Positions 50,810 to 62,775 of a DNA stretch of 64,000 bases are shown in pieces. The DNA lies in the NCBI GenBank assembly GCA_036365515.1, contig CM070875.1, positions 97,880,628-97,944,627 on the forward strand, given 5' to 3'. Numbering within the stretch: position 1 is the first letter of the stretch; each line of letters begins with the position of its first letter. The notes beneath the pieces are model-generated. The model worked only from the letters and a program-made list of their open reading frames with translations, searched no databases and was not told the DNA's origin. This DNA comes from Torymus aiolomorphi (Eukaryota > Arthropoda > Insecta > Hymenoptera > Torymidae). The translations under genes and the position numbers were made by a program.

Positions 50810-51272
50810 TTTTACTGGAAATTTACGTGCAAGAGTGAAAGTGAAATTATCAGAAAGTCTTTGGAAAATTGGCGGTTTCCCGGAACAACGACTTTCAACG
50901 ACATTGAGGGTGTGCAGCGAACGGATCTACACATTCGAGGCTTCTGCGTTGAAGAGGAATCTCTCTAGGCGTTTTCAACATTCGAAAAATCACCAGGTCA
51001 TCGTTGGAGCTTTGCCAGACCACCATCAAGGTCGTTTCCAGACAGTGATGTCACGAAGGAGAGAGCACAACGCTTCCCCTTCCAGAAATGCCACAGCTAC
51101 GTTCCCGACTCTGCAGTGAGGAGAGGGGACATTTGGAGCGACTTGCCATGCCGACGTAACGATCATACAGGTATCTAGGGGGCTTGTCTCTCTCATTTAG
51201 CATAGGAAAAGTCTCTCTTCTTGTTGAGAGTACCCCGCATTACGCGTAGCTCTGCGTGGCTGCCTGTCGTGG

Positions 51273-51652
<380 letters not shown>

Positions 51653-51852
51653 CAGGAGAAAGACGCGCAGGCTTCTGTTTACCGTTCGGTGCGGTCAGCG
51701 TCTATACTTTTCTCTCTCTTGCTTTCCCCCTCTGTGGTGTCAAGCGACTCTCTCCTTCCCGTCGAAACTTTTCCTCGGCACATCAAGTACGGCGATTCTC
51801 TGGCGCTCTCTCTCTTTCTCGCGTTACCCATGCGGCCCAATTACATTGAATC

Positions 51853-53282
51853 GTGCGAACTAAGACTACACTTGCTTTCGTCGCTCTTTACGGCATTGAG
51901 ACGGTTGACGAAATGCAGCCTGCCATAAAAACCGTCCTTGGGAAGCAACAACGCACGGCGAGGTTCATCGCCAATCATTGGAAAAATTCCACAGACAAGA
52001 AAGGGCCAGACATTCTTACGGAAGGATGGTTCAACGCGCGACTTGAGTTGTTAGAGGGTTACTGGATCCAATTCACTGAGCGGCAGGCGGTATTGATGGA
52101 GAATGACACTGAGCTCACGGACGACGATTATCTTAAAAAGGATCAGTATATAATCACGGAGGATGATTTCTCGCAAGCAAAGGCGAGGAAATTAGATCGA
52201 CTAAAATCATTTAAGATTCCCGAGCATACATTGGCGGTTGGAGCTTCTTCTCAACCTTCTTCTGTTGAACACGGCTCAGTCCCAAAAACGATTGTCCCTA
52301 CTTTCAATGGCAAACAGTTTGAATGGGAAACTTTTAAGGAACTCTTTTGCTCTGTAATAAAAGACAAACCTCATCTTTCGATAATGCTGAAATTACAGTA
52401 TTTAATGAATAACGTCAAAGGGGAGGCAAATGTCGTCTGAAAGGGATGAAAATGATAGGGTCGAATCTTGAGGTCGCATGGGACAAGCTTTTGCGGAGGT
52501 ATGATAACCCTAAACGTAGACTCGCTACTCACCTCGATACCTTAATCCATCTAAAACCGGCCTCTCGGAAAAACGTCGAGGAAATGAATCGCTTGCTCGA
52601 TTCTGCTGACGAAGCGATTCAAGGACTAAAGGACTTGGATTGCCCTGTCGAGTATTGGGACAATTTCATCGTCCATTGCCTTGTGTGCAAGCTCGACGCC
52701 GAAACTCGCGAGACATGGGTGATTTCACAAAAAACTGAAGCAGGTTTCTCGACGTACAAAAACTTCAATAAGTTTTTAGAAAAAAGGGTTCAGTCCCTTG
52801 AACAGGCTCATGCAGGCGAGAGTTTTGTGAAAAGCAAAGCTCAACAAAGCAGTCAGGGCAAAAAGCACAAGAGTGTGTCCGTTTTCGCCACGCAATCTTC
52901 GCGTAATTCCTCGGCGAAATCTTCGTCACAAAAAACTAGTAAGTTTAACTGCACGATCTGCAGTGGTCCTCATCTGGCCAACGCGTGTGAGACCCTTGTC
53001 AGACTCTCACCTCTTCAACGCATAGATTTTTGTATAAAGGAGAACAGATGTACTAACTGCTTGAGAAAAGGTCATTTCATATCGAACTGCCCTTCAAGCA
53101 ATCGTTGTTACGTATGTCAGGAGAGACATGACACCAAGTTACACATATACAAAACCGGCAGCTCAGAAGTTTCGAGCGCTCATGCTGCGATTGTTAGAGC
53201 TGCAGAGAGCGAGTCTTCAGTCTCTGCGTTCACTATTCGATCAAAGGGCACTCGCCTTTTGCCCACAGTGCAGGTCTCTTGA
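51853..53282 (+). pseudogene. BEL gag
   Basis: Structural protein of the retroelement. The first part (to 52440) contains the region before and including the DUF1759-type capsid start (PTFNGKQFEWETFKELF, LKLQYLMNNVKGEA). After a frame change near 52430 the rest follows (IGSNLEVAWDKLLRRYDNPK, LDCPVEYWDNFIVHCL). It ends with three Cys/His knuckles (CTICSGPHLANAC, CTNCLRKGHFISNC, CYVCQERHDTKLH). The start codon is uncertain: the open frame has no ATG at its 5' end, and ATG 51830 is in another frame, so a further upstream lesion is likely. Confidence 0.88.
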
Positions 53283-54007
53283 TGAACGCGCAGGGCAAAA
53301 AGATACCCGTCCGTGGGTTGGTCGATCAGGGCGCAGTGACGTCTTTTGTCTCCGAGCACGTTGTCGAGGCACTGTCGCTTCCTCGACGCCCCCGAAATAT
53401 CCGTGTGACGGGTGTAGGCGCATCTACCACTGCTGTCGCGAAAAGTGAAGTTTCACTCACGCTACTGTCAAACGTTGACAGCGACTTTAAATTTGCGTAC
53501 TCGACGTTGGTACTCGGGAAACTCATCCAACTTTTACCTGCTGAGAAGGTAGTAGAGTGGTCATGGGATCACTTGTCGGGCCTAACTTTAGCAGATCCGA
53601 ACTTACACCTTCCAGCGAAGGTCGACTGCATCCTAGGAGCTGACGTTTATCCGGCAATAATTCGAGAAGGTCTGCGAAAGAGGCCGACGAACTCTATGAT
53701 CGCTCAGGCGACAGCGCTCGGCTGGATCGTGACTGGGCAGCTTGGAGGTGGTGAGAAGGACAGCGTCGTCCAGAGTTTCCATACGCACGTGGAGCCGTCA
53801 CTGTCAGAAATATTGGTAAAGTATTGGGAATTAGAGGAAATACACTCTCCCCCGGTTCTGTCTCCTGATGAGCAACAGTGTGAAGACCATTTTAAAGAAA
53901 CGCATTTCCGAAACGCAACGGGACGTTTCGTAATAAGATACCCGTTCTCTAAGATACCCTTGTTTTCAGTCTCGAAATATCGCAGTGGCGTGCTTACTAC
54001 GGTCTGA
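53279..54007 (+). pseudogene. BEL aspartic protease (A17 type)
   Basis: A retroelement protease of the DUF1758 kind. The active-site region VRGLVDQGAVTSFVSE shows the DQG form typical of BEL/Pao, with Ala where Ser is usual. Then come VTGVGASTTAVAKSEV, DCILGADVY and GWIVTGQL. The joint to gag at 53279-53284 (TGATGA) needs a one-base shift. A further shift near 53980 leads into the RT. Confidence 0.88.
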
Positions 54008-55013
54008 AAAACGCAGAGCAAGAGACCCCCTCCTGGACCGGGCGTACTGCGAGTTCATGGAGGAGTACACCAACCTGGGTCACATGGAGCCTGCCGATGA
54101 GGATGGCACGCTTGTGTGTTGCTACCTACCGCACCACCCGATCTTAAAAATCAAGCCTGATCCGGTTCCTGACGCAGAAGAGCCGCTTAAGATCTGGCGA
54201 CGAGTAGTTTTCAATGGCTCGCAAAACTACGGCGGGGGTGAGTCGTTAAACGATTGTTTGCTTCCAGGCCCGAAACTGCAGACAGATATTTCCGCCATAA
54301 CGTCGAGGTGGAGATTCCTTGGATACGTTTTCACGACCAATATCAAGAAGATGTTCCGTCAAATTCTCTTGCACCCGGACGACAGAAACTGGCAAAGGAT
54401 TGTTTGGAGGAAAGATCGCAGCCAACCGATCTAGGACTTCCGACTAAACACGGTGACCTATGGAACAAAACATGCCCCCTTCCTTGCCATTCGCGTCCAT
54501 CAGTAACTACCTGAAGACGGGGAGGGGAAGTATTCGGAAGCAGCGAAGGCGTTGCGGCAACAATGCTACGTCGACGACATCCTCGCAGAAGCGGACGATC
54601 TCCCAGCAGCTGTTCGACTGAGGGACCAGCTGATCGACCTTTTAGCTTCTGCCTGCATGCAGCTGGGGAAATGGAGAGCAAATCATCAAGACCTGCTCAA
54701 AGGTCTGTCGGAAGCAGGTGGGGTCGAGCACTCAATAGACTTGGCAGAGGTTGTATCTACTTTGGGGTTAAAGTGGATCCCGCAATGTGACCAATTCTGT
54801 TTCAAAGTATCGGTTTCCAGCCCTCCGAGAGTCATCTCAAAGAGGCACATTGCCTCAGAAGCGGACAAACTATTTGACCCACTCGGTTGGCTAGCACTTG
54901 TTTTAATACGAGCAAAAATAAGTTACAGGATCTCTGGTGCTGCAAGCTCGACTGGGATTCTCCCGTCAACGGCGAATTACTTAGCGATTGGACAACATTT
55001 CGCAGTCAATTAG
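53985..55013 (+). pseudogene. BEL reverse transcriptase, catalytic Asp replaced
   Basis: Fingers: RRARDPLLDRAYCEFMEEYT, LGHMEPADED, YLPHHPILK, VVFNGS. The motif normally written DIKKMFRQI reads NIKKMFRQILLHP (Asn at about 54337-54339), so the first of the three catalytic Asp residues is lost. In-frame TAG at 54432-54434 and TAA at 54504-54506 both stand where Gln is usual. The YVDDILAEADD box (about 54570-54600) is intact, as is the connection DKLFDPLGWLA. The frame change to RNase H is near 54915. Polymerase activity would be abolished by the Asn alone. Confidence 0.88.
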
Positions 55014-56731
55014 CGGGTTTAGAGAGCATTCATATTCAAAGGTGGTTCGGCATCAACCAAGAATCAGGCTGGCAACTCCACGCGTTTGCTGATGCAAGCA
55101 AACGGGCTTCCGCTGCGACAGTCTTTATCGTACAGATCGGACGCCCACCTCGACTCATCGCTGCCAAATCAAAGGTGGCTCCAACCAAGACAGTTTCGTT
55201 GCCGCGGTTGGAACTGTGCGGCACCGTACTAGCAGTCAGGCTGCTAAAGAGTGTCTTGGAGCAACTACCGAGTCAGCCAGGTGCCCTACATTGCTGGTCG
55301 GACTCAAAGGTCGTGCTCGCATGGCTGGACGGCCACCCTTCTCGTTGGAACACCTTTGTTGCCAACAGAGTCAGTGAGGTGCTGACTACTTGTCCGAATG
55401 CGACGTGGCGCCACGTCCCGTCCGCGGATAATCCCGCCGACTGCGCGACAAGAGGTTTTATCCCAGAGCAGTTACGAGAATCGACTTCGTGGTGGAACGG
55501 GCCTCCCTGGCTGTCGTCGTCGCCAAGCTCTTGGCCAGAGCTTGCTAAAAAGGAGTTGGACGAGCAAGAAAAGCTCATAATCCACGCTCACGTTGCTCAA
55601 CATACTGAGGAATTTTCACTTCTCTCTCGAATGGGAAAGTTTTCATCATTAATTAAAATGCTACGCATTCTTGCTTATGCTTTTAGGTCGAAGTCAAACG
55701 CTAAGATGCCCAAGCCGTCTAGGAATCTCGGACCATTGACTGCTTCCGAGCTCGATAATGCACGAGCTGCCCTCTTCAAGGCGGTACAAGGACAATACTA
55801 TGCCGCTGAACTGTCGTGCATTCAGCACGGGAAAGCGCTGAGTAAGAACAGCGAGCTTGTGCGCCTCCTTCCGTTCGTCTGCAAGAATGGATTGTTGCGT
55901 CTTGGAGGGCGCTTGCAGAATGCTGAGCCCCCATATGATGAGAGGCAACCGATCGTCATGCCGAAGTCGTGCTTTGTGACGAAGCGATTGGTGGAGGAGG
56001 CCCACGCGCAAACGCTGCATGGAGGAATCCAGTTGATGACCAGCCATGTACGTCGCTCAATCTGGATCCCGAGAGGCCAGCGCCTCTTCCAAGCTGTGGC
56101 CCGCAGCTGCGTGAGATGTGCGCGCTTTGCAGCACGGCCTGGACAGCAGCAAATGGCCCCGCTCCCTGCGATACGCACTGTTCCACAGCGCGCATTTTTT
56201 TGTGTAGGGCTAGACTACGCGGACCCCATCGTCGTGAAATGCTCAAAGGGGCGAGGCATAAAGACGACCAAAGGCTATGTCGCCATTTTTGTTTGTCTCG
56301 TTGTTAAAGCGGTGCACATCGAGATTGTTTCCGATCTAACGATCGATTCATTTTTAGCTGCTTTTCATCGTTTTACCTCCCGACGAGGGCACTGCAAATT
56401 TGTCTACAGCGACAACGCCACCACGTTCAAGGGAGCTGCGGCAGAGATCAAACGTCAGTTCCAAGCCGCTACTTCGATGTCGGCAGAGATCGCTGCCAAG
56501 GTCGCCAAGGACGGAACTACGTGGAGTTTCATCCCGCCTAGAGCTCCTCACTTTGGCGGACTGTGGGAGGCGGCAGTAAAAAGTTTCAAGTACCATTTTG
56601 TCAGGGTAGTCGGAGAAGCCGTGCTCACCTATGAGGAGCTTGCCACTTTTGCCTCGCTAGTCGAATCATGTCTTAGGGTGGAAGTGTATGAATTTCATAA
56701 GAAATTTGACTCTTTTAACACACTTGAATAG
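54887..56731 (+). pseudogene. BEL RNase H and integrase, C-terminus missing
   Basis: RNase H: HAFADASKRASAATVF, KTVSLPRLELCGTVLAVRLL, CWSDSKVVLAWL. A WRHVPSADNPADCATRG segment typical of BEL follows. Integrase: zinc finger with H, H and CVRC (EEAHAQTLHGGIQLM, SCVRCARFA), then the core D of VGLDYADPIVV, D of VYSDNATTFKGAA and E of PHFGGLWEAAVKSFK. True homology ends near LATFASLVES (about 56678). The last codons to 56731 read into the minisatellite flank. The normal DUF5641-type end and 3' LTR are absent. Confidence 0.9.
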
Positions 56732-56739
56732 AAATTTAA

Positions 56740-57000
56740 CGGTTTGGATATTAGCAAATGTTCTTTCGAGCAAATCTTCTTTCAATTTAAGTAAATGTCT
56801 CTATAGCAAATTTTCTTCCGACTATATATCTTTTGAGCAAATGTCTATTCGAGCAAATGTTGATTGGAGAGAAAATTTTTGAGCAAATGTCCGTTCGAGT
56901 AAATGTTCATTCCAGCAAATGGCCGTTTGAGCCAATGTCCGTTCGAGCAAATGTCCATTCGAGCAAATGTCTTTCGAGCAAAAGTTTTCGAACAACTGTC
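56740..57000 (+). repeat. Minisatellite, about 16 bp unit (GAGCAAATGTCCATTC)
   Basis: About 14 diverged units of the type CGAGCAAATGTCCGTT. The copies are most regular around 56880-56975. It starts shortly after the BEL coding sequence breaks off. Confidence 0.85.
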
Positions 57001-57009
57001 TTAAACCAG

Positions 57010-57170
57010 GCCAGAGAATGGTTTGCTAGGAAAATGGTTCGCCAGGTGGACGGTTCACCAGAAGATCGGTTCTACAGGAAGACGGTTCGCCAGTAGAACG
57101 GTACTGCAGAAGGACGGTTCTCCGAAAGATCTGTTAACAAGGAAGGCGTTTTACCAGTAGAACGATTTTC
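57010..57170 (+). repeat. Second minisatellite, about 16-17 bp unit
   Basis: Units of the type GACGGTTCGCCAGTAGA, with alternations such as GGTTCACCAGAAGATC and GGTTCTACAGGAAGAC. The period matches that of the preceding array, but the sequence differs. Confidence 0.75.
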
Positions 57171-57640
57171 TAAATGTAAATTTTCTGAGATGATTCGCAA
57201 TTTTGAAATCCTGGGTGAAAAAAAGTTAAATATGCACCTACATGTAAATATAAATTAACTATAAATAAATATAAATATAAATATAAATGTATACAGCGTA
57301 ATATTGATCACTGTAAGTTCAAATAGTAAGTTGTACTCAGAGAAAGATTATTTCTTTAGCCAAGTATTCAAACTAGGGAATGGGACTCTAGCTCCTCGAA
57401 GTAAGATGTATGTAGTTATATATTGAATATATTATATTATCATATATTGTAATCATACAAATATATTCATACATATATTTATGTATAATTAGTTGTTTAC
57501 GGGCTATATTCTTACGAAGACAACCCGCTATATAAATCAACCCGCTATATAAAGTAAATATAATCCATTCATAAGGGAGCTTATTTCTTTAGTCAAGCTC
57601 CTGGCGAACCATTCTCCTGGCCAATTACCTTCCTGGCGAA
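57171..57640. other. AT-rich sequence with short ATAAAT repeats
   Basis: Contains an (AAATAT)n tract near 57245-57290; nothing else recognised. Confidence 0.5.
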
Positions 57641-57699
57641 AGCTCAAAAACGATTTCGGCAGGTTGAAAAACCCGCAGGGTACCTCCACATTCACAATA

Positions 57700-58530
57700 G
57701 AGGCTGATTTGCGCAAGTGCGTCTACTGCGCATGCGCAGTTATCAAAACACTGACACAGACATCAAAATCTACTTCAGCAAGTCGAAAAACCCTCTAGAT
57801 ACCCTTTTAGAGGCTTATTTGCGCAAGTGGGTCTACTGCGCATGCGCGGTTGTTAAGACACTGAAAGAGACCTCAAAAACAAGTTCAGCGAGTTTAAAAA
57901 CCCCCTGGTTACCCTTAGATTCCCCTTAAAGACTTATCTTCGCAAGTGCGTCTACTGCGCATGCGCAGTTGTCAAAACACTGACACAGATCTCAAAATCG
58001 ATTTCAGCGAGTCAAAAAACCCTCTGGATACCCTTTTAGAGGCTTTTTTGTGCAAGTGCGTCTACTGCGCATGGGCAGTTGTCAAGACACTGAGATAGAC
58101 CTCAAAAACGAGTTCAGTAAGTCGAAAACACCCCTGGATACCCTTAGATTAATTTTAGAGGCTTACATGCGCAAGTGTGTCACTGCGTATGCGCAGTTGT
58201 CAAAACACTGAAATAGACCTTAAAAACGCGTTCAGCAGGTCGAAAAACCCCCTGGATACCCTTATATTCGTCTTAGAGCGTTATTTGGGCGAGTGCGTCT
58301 ACTGCGCATGCGCAGTTGTCAAAACACTGACACAGACCTCAAAATCGATTTCAGCGAGTCGAAAAACCCTCTGGATACCCTTTTAGAGTCTCCTTTGTGC
58401 AAGTGCGTCTACTGCGCATGGGCAGTTGTCCAGACACTGAAATAGACCTCAAAAACGAGTTCATAGTGAGTCGAAAAACCCCCTGGATACTCTTAGATTC
58501 CCCTTAGAGGCTTATCTGCGCAAGTACGTC
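57700..58530 (+). repeat. Dimeric satellite, alternating 110 and 119 bp units
   Basis: The word GCGCAAGTGCGTCTACTGCGC, or a near form, begins at 57711, 57821, 57940, 58050, 58169, 58288, 58398 and 58518. The spacings are 110, 119, 110, 119, 119, 110 and 120 bp. Short units end CTCTGGATACCCTTTTAGAGG. Long units carry an extra segment CCCCTGGATACCCTTAGATT. The repeat is therefore largely a 229 bp dimer. Most units contain ACTGCGCATGCGCAGT, whose core is the NRF-1-type palindrome; several copies have one substitution (ATGGGCAG). The array ends at a poly-G/GA tract. Confidence 0.9.
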
Positions 58531-58536
58531 TACTGG

Positions 58537-59600
<1,064 letters not shown>

Positions 59601-59941
59601 CACGGAGAAAAATTCGGTGCAGCCCCTACCCTCGAGGTTTACGGGGAGTGCCGATTTGAGGTAGTGGGGGCTATACACTCAATCAGAGTAGCAGCTACCC
59701 CGAACGGCGCGCCTCTTACACCGCTTCGGTATACTAGACAGCGTCTGCTCGTGCGAGGTCAAGAAAAAGAGTAGCCACTGCACCGAAAAAGTATAGCCTT
59801 TGCGCCGGATAATGGGGAGTAGATGCAGCGCGCGTAAAATGCGCAACAGCAGCGCCTTTTCCGCTCGCTGATTGCGCCGCTCGCTGAGCGCGACTGTCGC
59901 GCCGAGCGCAGGTTAGGACATGCACCGAATTTTTCTCCGTG
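59601..59941. mobile_element. TA-flanked MITE, 341 bp
   Basis: CACGGAGAAAAATTCGGTGCA at the left end is repeated inverted at the right end (TGCACCGAATTTTTCTCCGTG). TA at 59599-59600 and 59942-59943 is the target duplication, which points to Tc1/mariner-type mobilisation. CACGGAGAAAAA ends are common among insect MITEs. The interior is GC-rich without coding capacity. Confidence 0.9.
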
Positions 59942-59943
59942 TA

Positions 59944-62775
59944 AGTGTGAATTGTGTTGTCATTGTGATTGTTCGAACGTGAGAGAATAGGTACTTCTGC
60001 CGTCGGAACCCGCCCCTCTGCCTAGGAGCTGCCGAGCAAGATATATTAACTTATAAGTAAATTGTATAATTGGAAAATTCTCGTGGTGAGGGGCACTGCT
60101 CACCCAACGATAAAATCTTTAACAGTGCCTGGCGCCCAGTAAATCGCTAAATACCTTCAACATTGCGATTTCTTTATAAAATCATTTTAACTGCCGACTA
60201 TCAAATAATCGCAATTTTTATGTGCCTTTTTCTAGCTATTTATTATATTAAAAAAATATACACGGTATAATTGGCAGATTCTAATGAACCCAACCAATAT
60301 AGAATTCCATAGAATATATAAGTATCTCTCGGAGAGATCGTGCCCCGAGTGCCCCTGAATTTTTTCAGATTTTTTGTAGCACCTCAAAAAAAGCTGTGAC
60401 GTCCTACATATGGCCAGAACAAGCATTTCTAGCTTTTTTGCCTATTTTCAAGCCTATATAACTCCAAAACGATGCAATTTTCAGAAAAAGTGATACAAAC
60501 ATTTATGCTTGAAAATTTTCTCAATTTTCAGAGAAACATCATTCCAAAGTCATTGGAAAAAGTTTGAAGGTCCTCTTGACCATTTTAAGACTTGAAATTA
60601 GCTTTTTTAACGTTTCGATCACAGCTAATGTCAAGCGGATAGTCCTTAAAGTAGTGTAAAATATGCCAGAATGAAGCCATACTGGTGTCAGAATGTTGCA
60701 AGAAGGGATTTTCATGTACAAATCCATTTTTTCACCAAAAACACTCCAAAACCTGCTATTATTGTACTCTTCCGTGTCAATAAATAAATTAAATTAACTT
60801 ATAATCAGACCAATATTACTCCTTATGTATACAGATGAAAAGTAACTTTCTCTTATGAAAGAACACTCAAAAACCAACAATTTGACCATTTCAGACTTTG
60901 CTATTCTCATAAGCAACTACTTAACAGCCACTGGTTCCTTGCTTTAATTTTGTCAATTTTTTTGACATTTTCTCTTTGTTATTCTTTCAAGCTACTAATA
61001 ACCAGTTTCTTAAAATATAATTTTCCCTTTTTATTAAAATATACCATCTACTAAGAAATATGTTAAGAAGATCTCTATAAATATTGAGTTTATTTAGAAA
61101 AGGTCTACACCACAGCGCCAAAAATATTTAAAAATATTAATTTTGACATGATTGACTTTACAGCTTACAAACTAGTTCTTTTTATTTAATAATCAACTTT
61201 TTAGTTGCATTTTTTATTTATAATCGGCATGCATATACTCTGAATTTACAACTTGAAATGCATACGCTATTACAGTTACAGATGAATAATTAATCAAAAA
61301 AGAAATAATATTTTTATTAATGATTTTTGGATCGCTTTATTATCAATTCAGCTATAAATGAAAAACTTACCTGTTCTATTATGTAATAGTATTATGTGTT
61401 CATAAATTAGTCTGCTGCACTTAAATAACATTACTTCAATATGCCATTTAATACATGTCACTGAATAAATGTATTCAAAACACATTTAATGATCTGCCCT
61501 TCACTCGCCAAGCCCATAAATGGTTTTGAGAAAAACCATGACTTTTAATGGGAAGAATTATTTACAAATTCATTATATTCCTTTTACCCACACGTAATAA
61601 TTCACACTTATTTCTAGGTTAAAGTCACTATTAAATGATCGTTCAAAAATATTCAAAGAAATATCAGCAATATAGAACTAACTATAAGCATCTTGTGTTC
61701 AACGGAAACTGTACTGAAACCCGATATCCTTGACAATACTAATATTTCTTGCTTTTATGTGATTTGTTACATTCTATACTCTCGCTATGAATCCAATTAC
61801 TGATGATACACATATTTTATTAGTATTTTCAATAAGTTGTAGAAAATACACTCATAGATTGCATGTAGTCAATACTTGATTGATGACAATTATACATTTA
61901 CTCCAACATCTTTGATCTCATGCTTCGGGTACAAATCTTTTCTTCCTTAATACTATTTTATTAGTCTTCATTTTCTTTGCTGAAAAATATCACACAAAGC
62001 ATCAAAATTCATTTAAATAATCGTGACAAATGTTACTGAAAATATTTATACTTATCTGACAGATATTGAAAACCTCCAAATACGGTAATCAGTATAGAAT
62101 ATTCAGGCTGCTTTCAGGATATTTTCTTCAATAACAGTATTCTACACTTATTAATTATAACTTAATATTTCATTTAAACGCAGTCAATTCTGCTGCATGA
62201 TTTTATACTATAAATATACTTATTGTAGTTAAGATAAACTTACACTGCATGCATGTGTCAATTAATGTTAACGTGTGTCGAAAAACCGAAACGGAGGAAT
62301 GTGGAATTCCGATATTACTTTCCTATCCAGTTATTTAGTTTTCTAAATTTACTGCATGACTGTGTATCACATATTTACAGTGAAATTTAACATTATTTAT
62401 AAATTTTTTAATTATGCACTGCACGTTATTCGTTATAATTATAAGTTTTAGTTATATATTTTTTTATGATTAATTTTTTGCTATTTAGAGTAAAATACTC
62501 GATTATCCGCTTTTTGTGATGGGGGTAAATGGATGATGGTAAACTTGGAATCACTTCCATTGGCTTACTGCTTTTTCACGATGAATGTGTAAGCACCCTA
62601 GATATACTTACACATCCCATCACTGTACACTAAGCTTTAAAGAAATTTGAACTTGTTTACTTTTGTCGTCGGCATTGTCTCAACAGAAAAAAGCGAAATA
62701 CTTCTGTGATAATTTGAATTTAAGAAATCTCGGAGTATTTACACGATGGAAAAAGTATTAAAAAAAGTCGTATAG
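59944..62775. other. AT-rich sequence, no features supported
   Basis: 2.8 kb of AT-rich DNA. Short frames near 60232-60727 (minus) have no domain. The stretch at 60420-60760 (ACTCCAAAACGATG-type words) resembles diffuse insect repeats. No promoter for the downstream gene could be identified with confidence. Confidence 0.45.

Noticed and set aside
53860..53905. Hammerhead-like CTGATGAG followed by GAAACG
   Set aside because: It lies in conserved BEL coding sequence, and no stems I, II and III could be formed at the right distances.
57700..58530. CRISPR-like array
   Set aside because: The units are long tandem repeats with no unique spacers, in a eukaryotic context.
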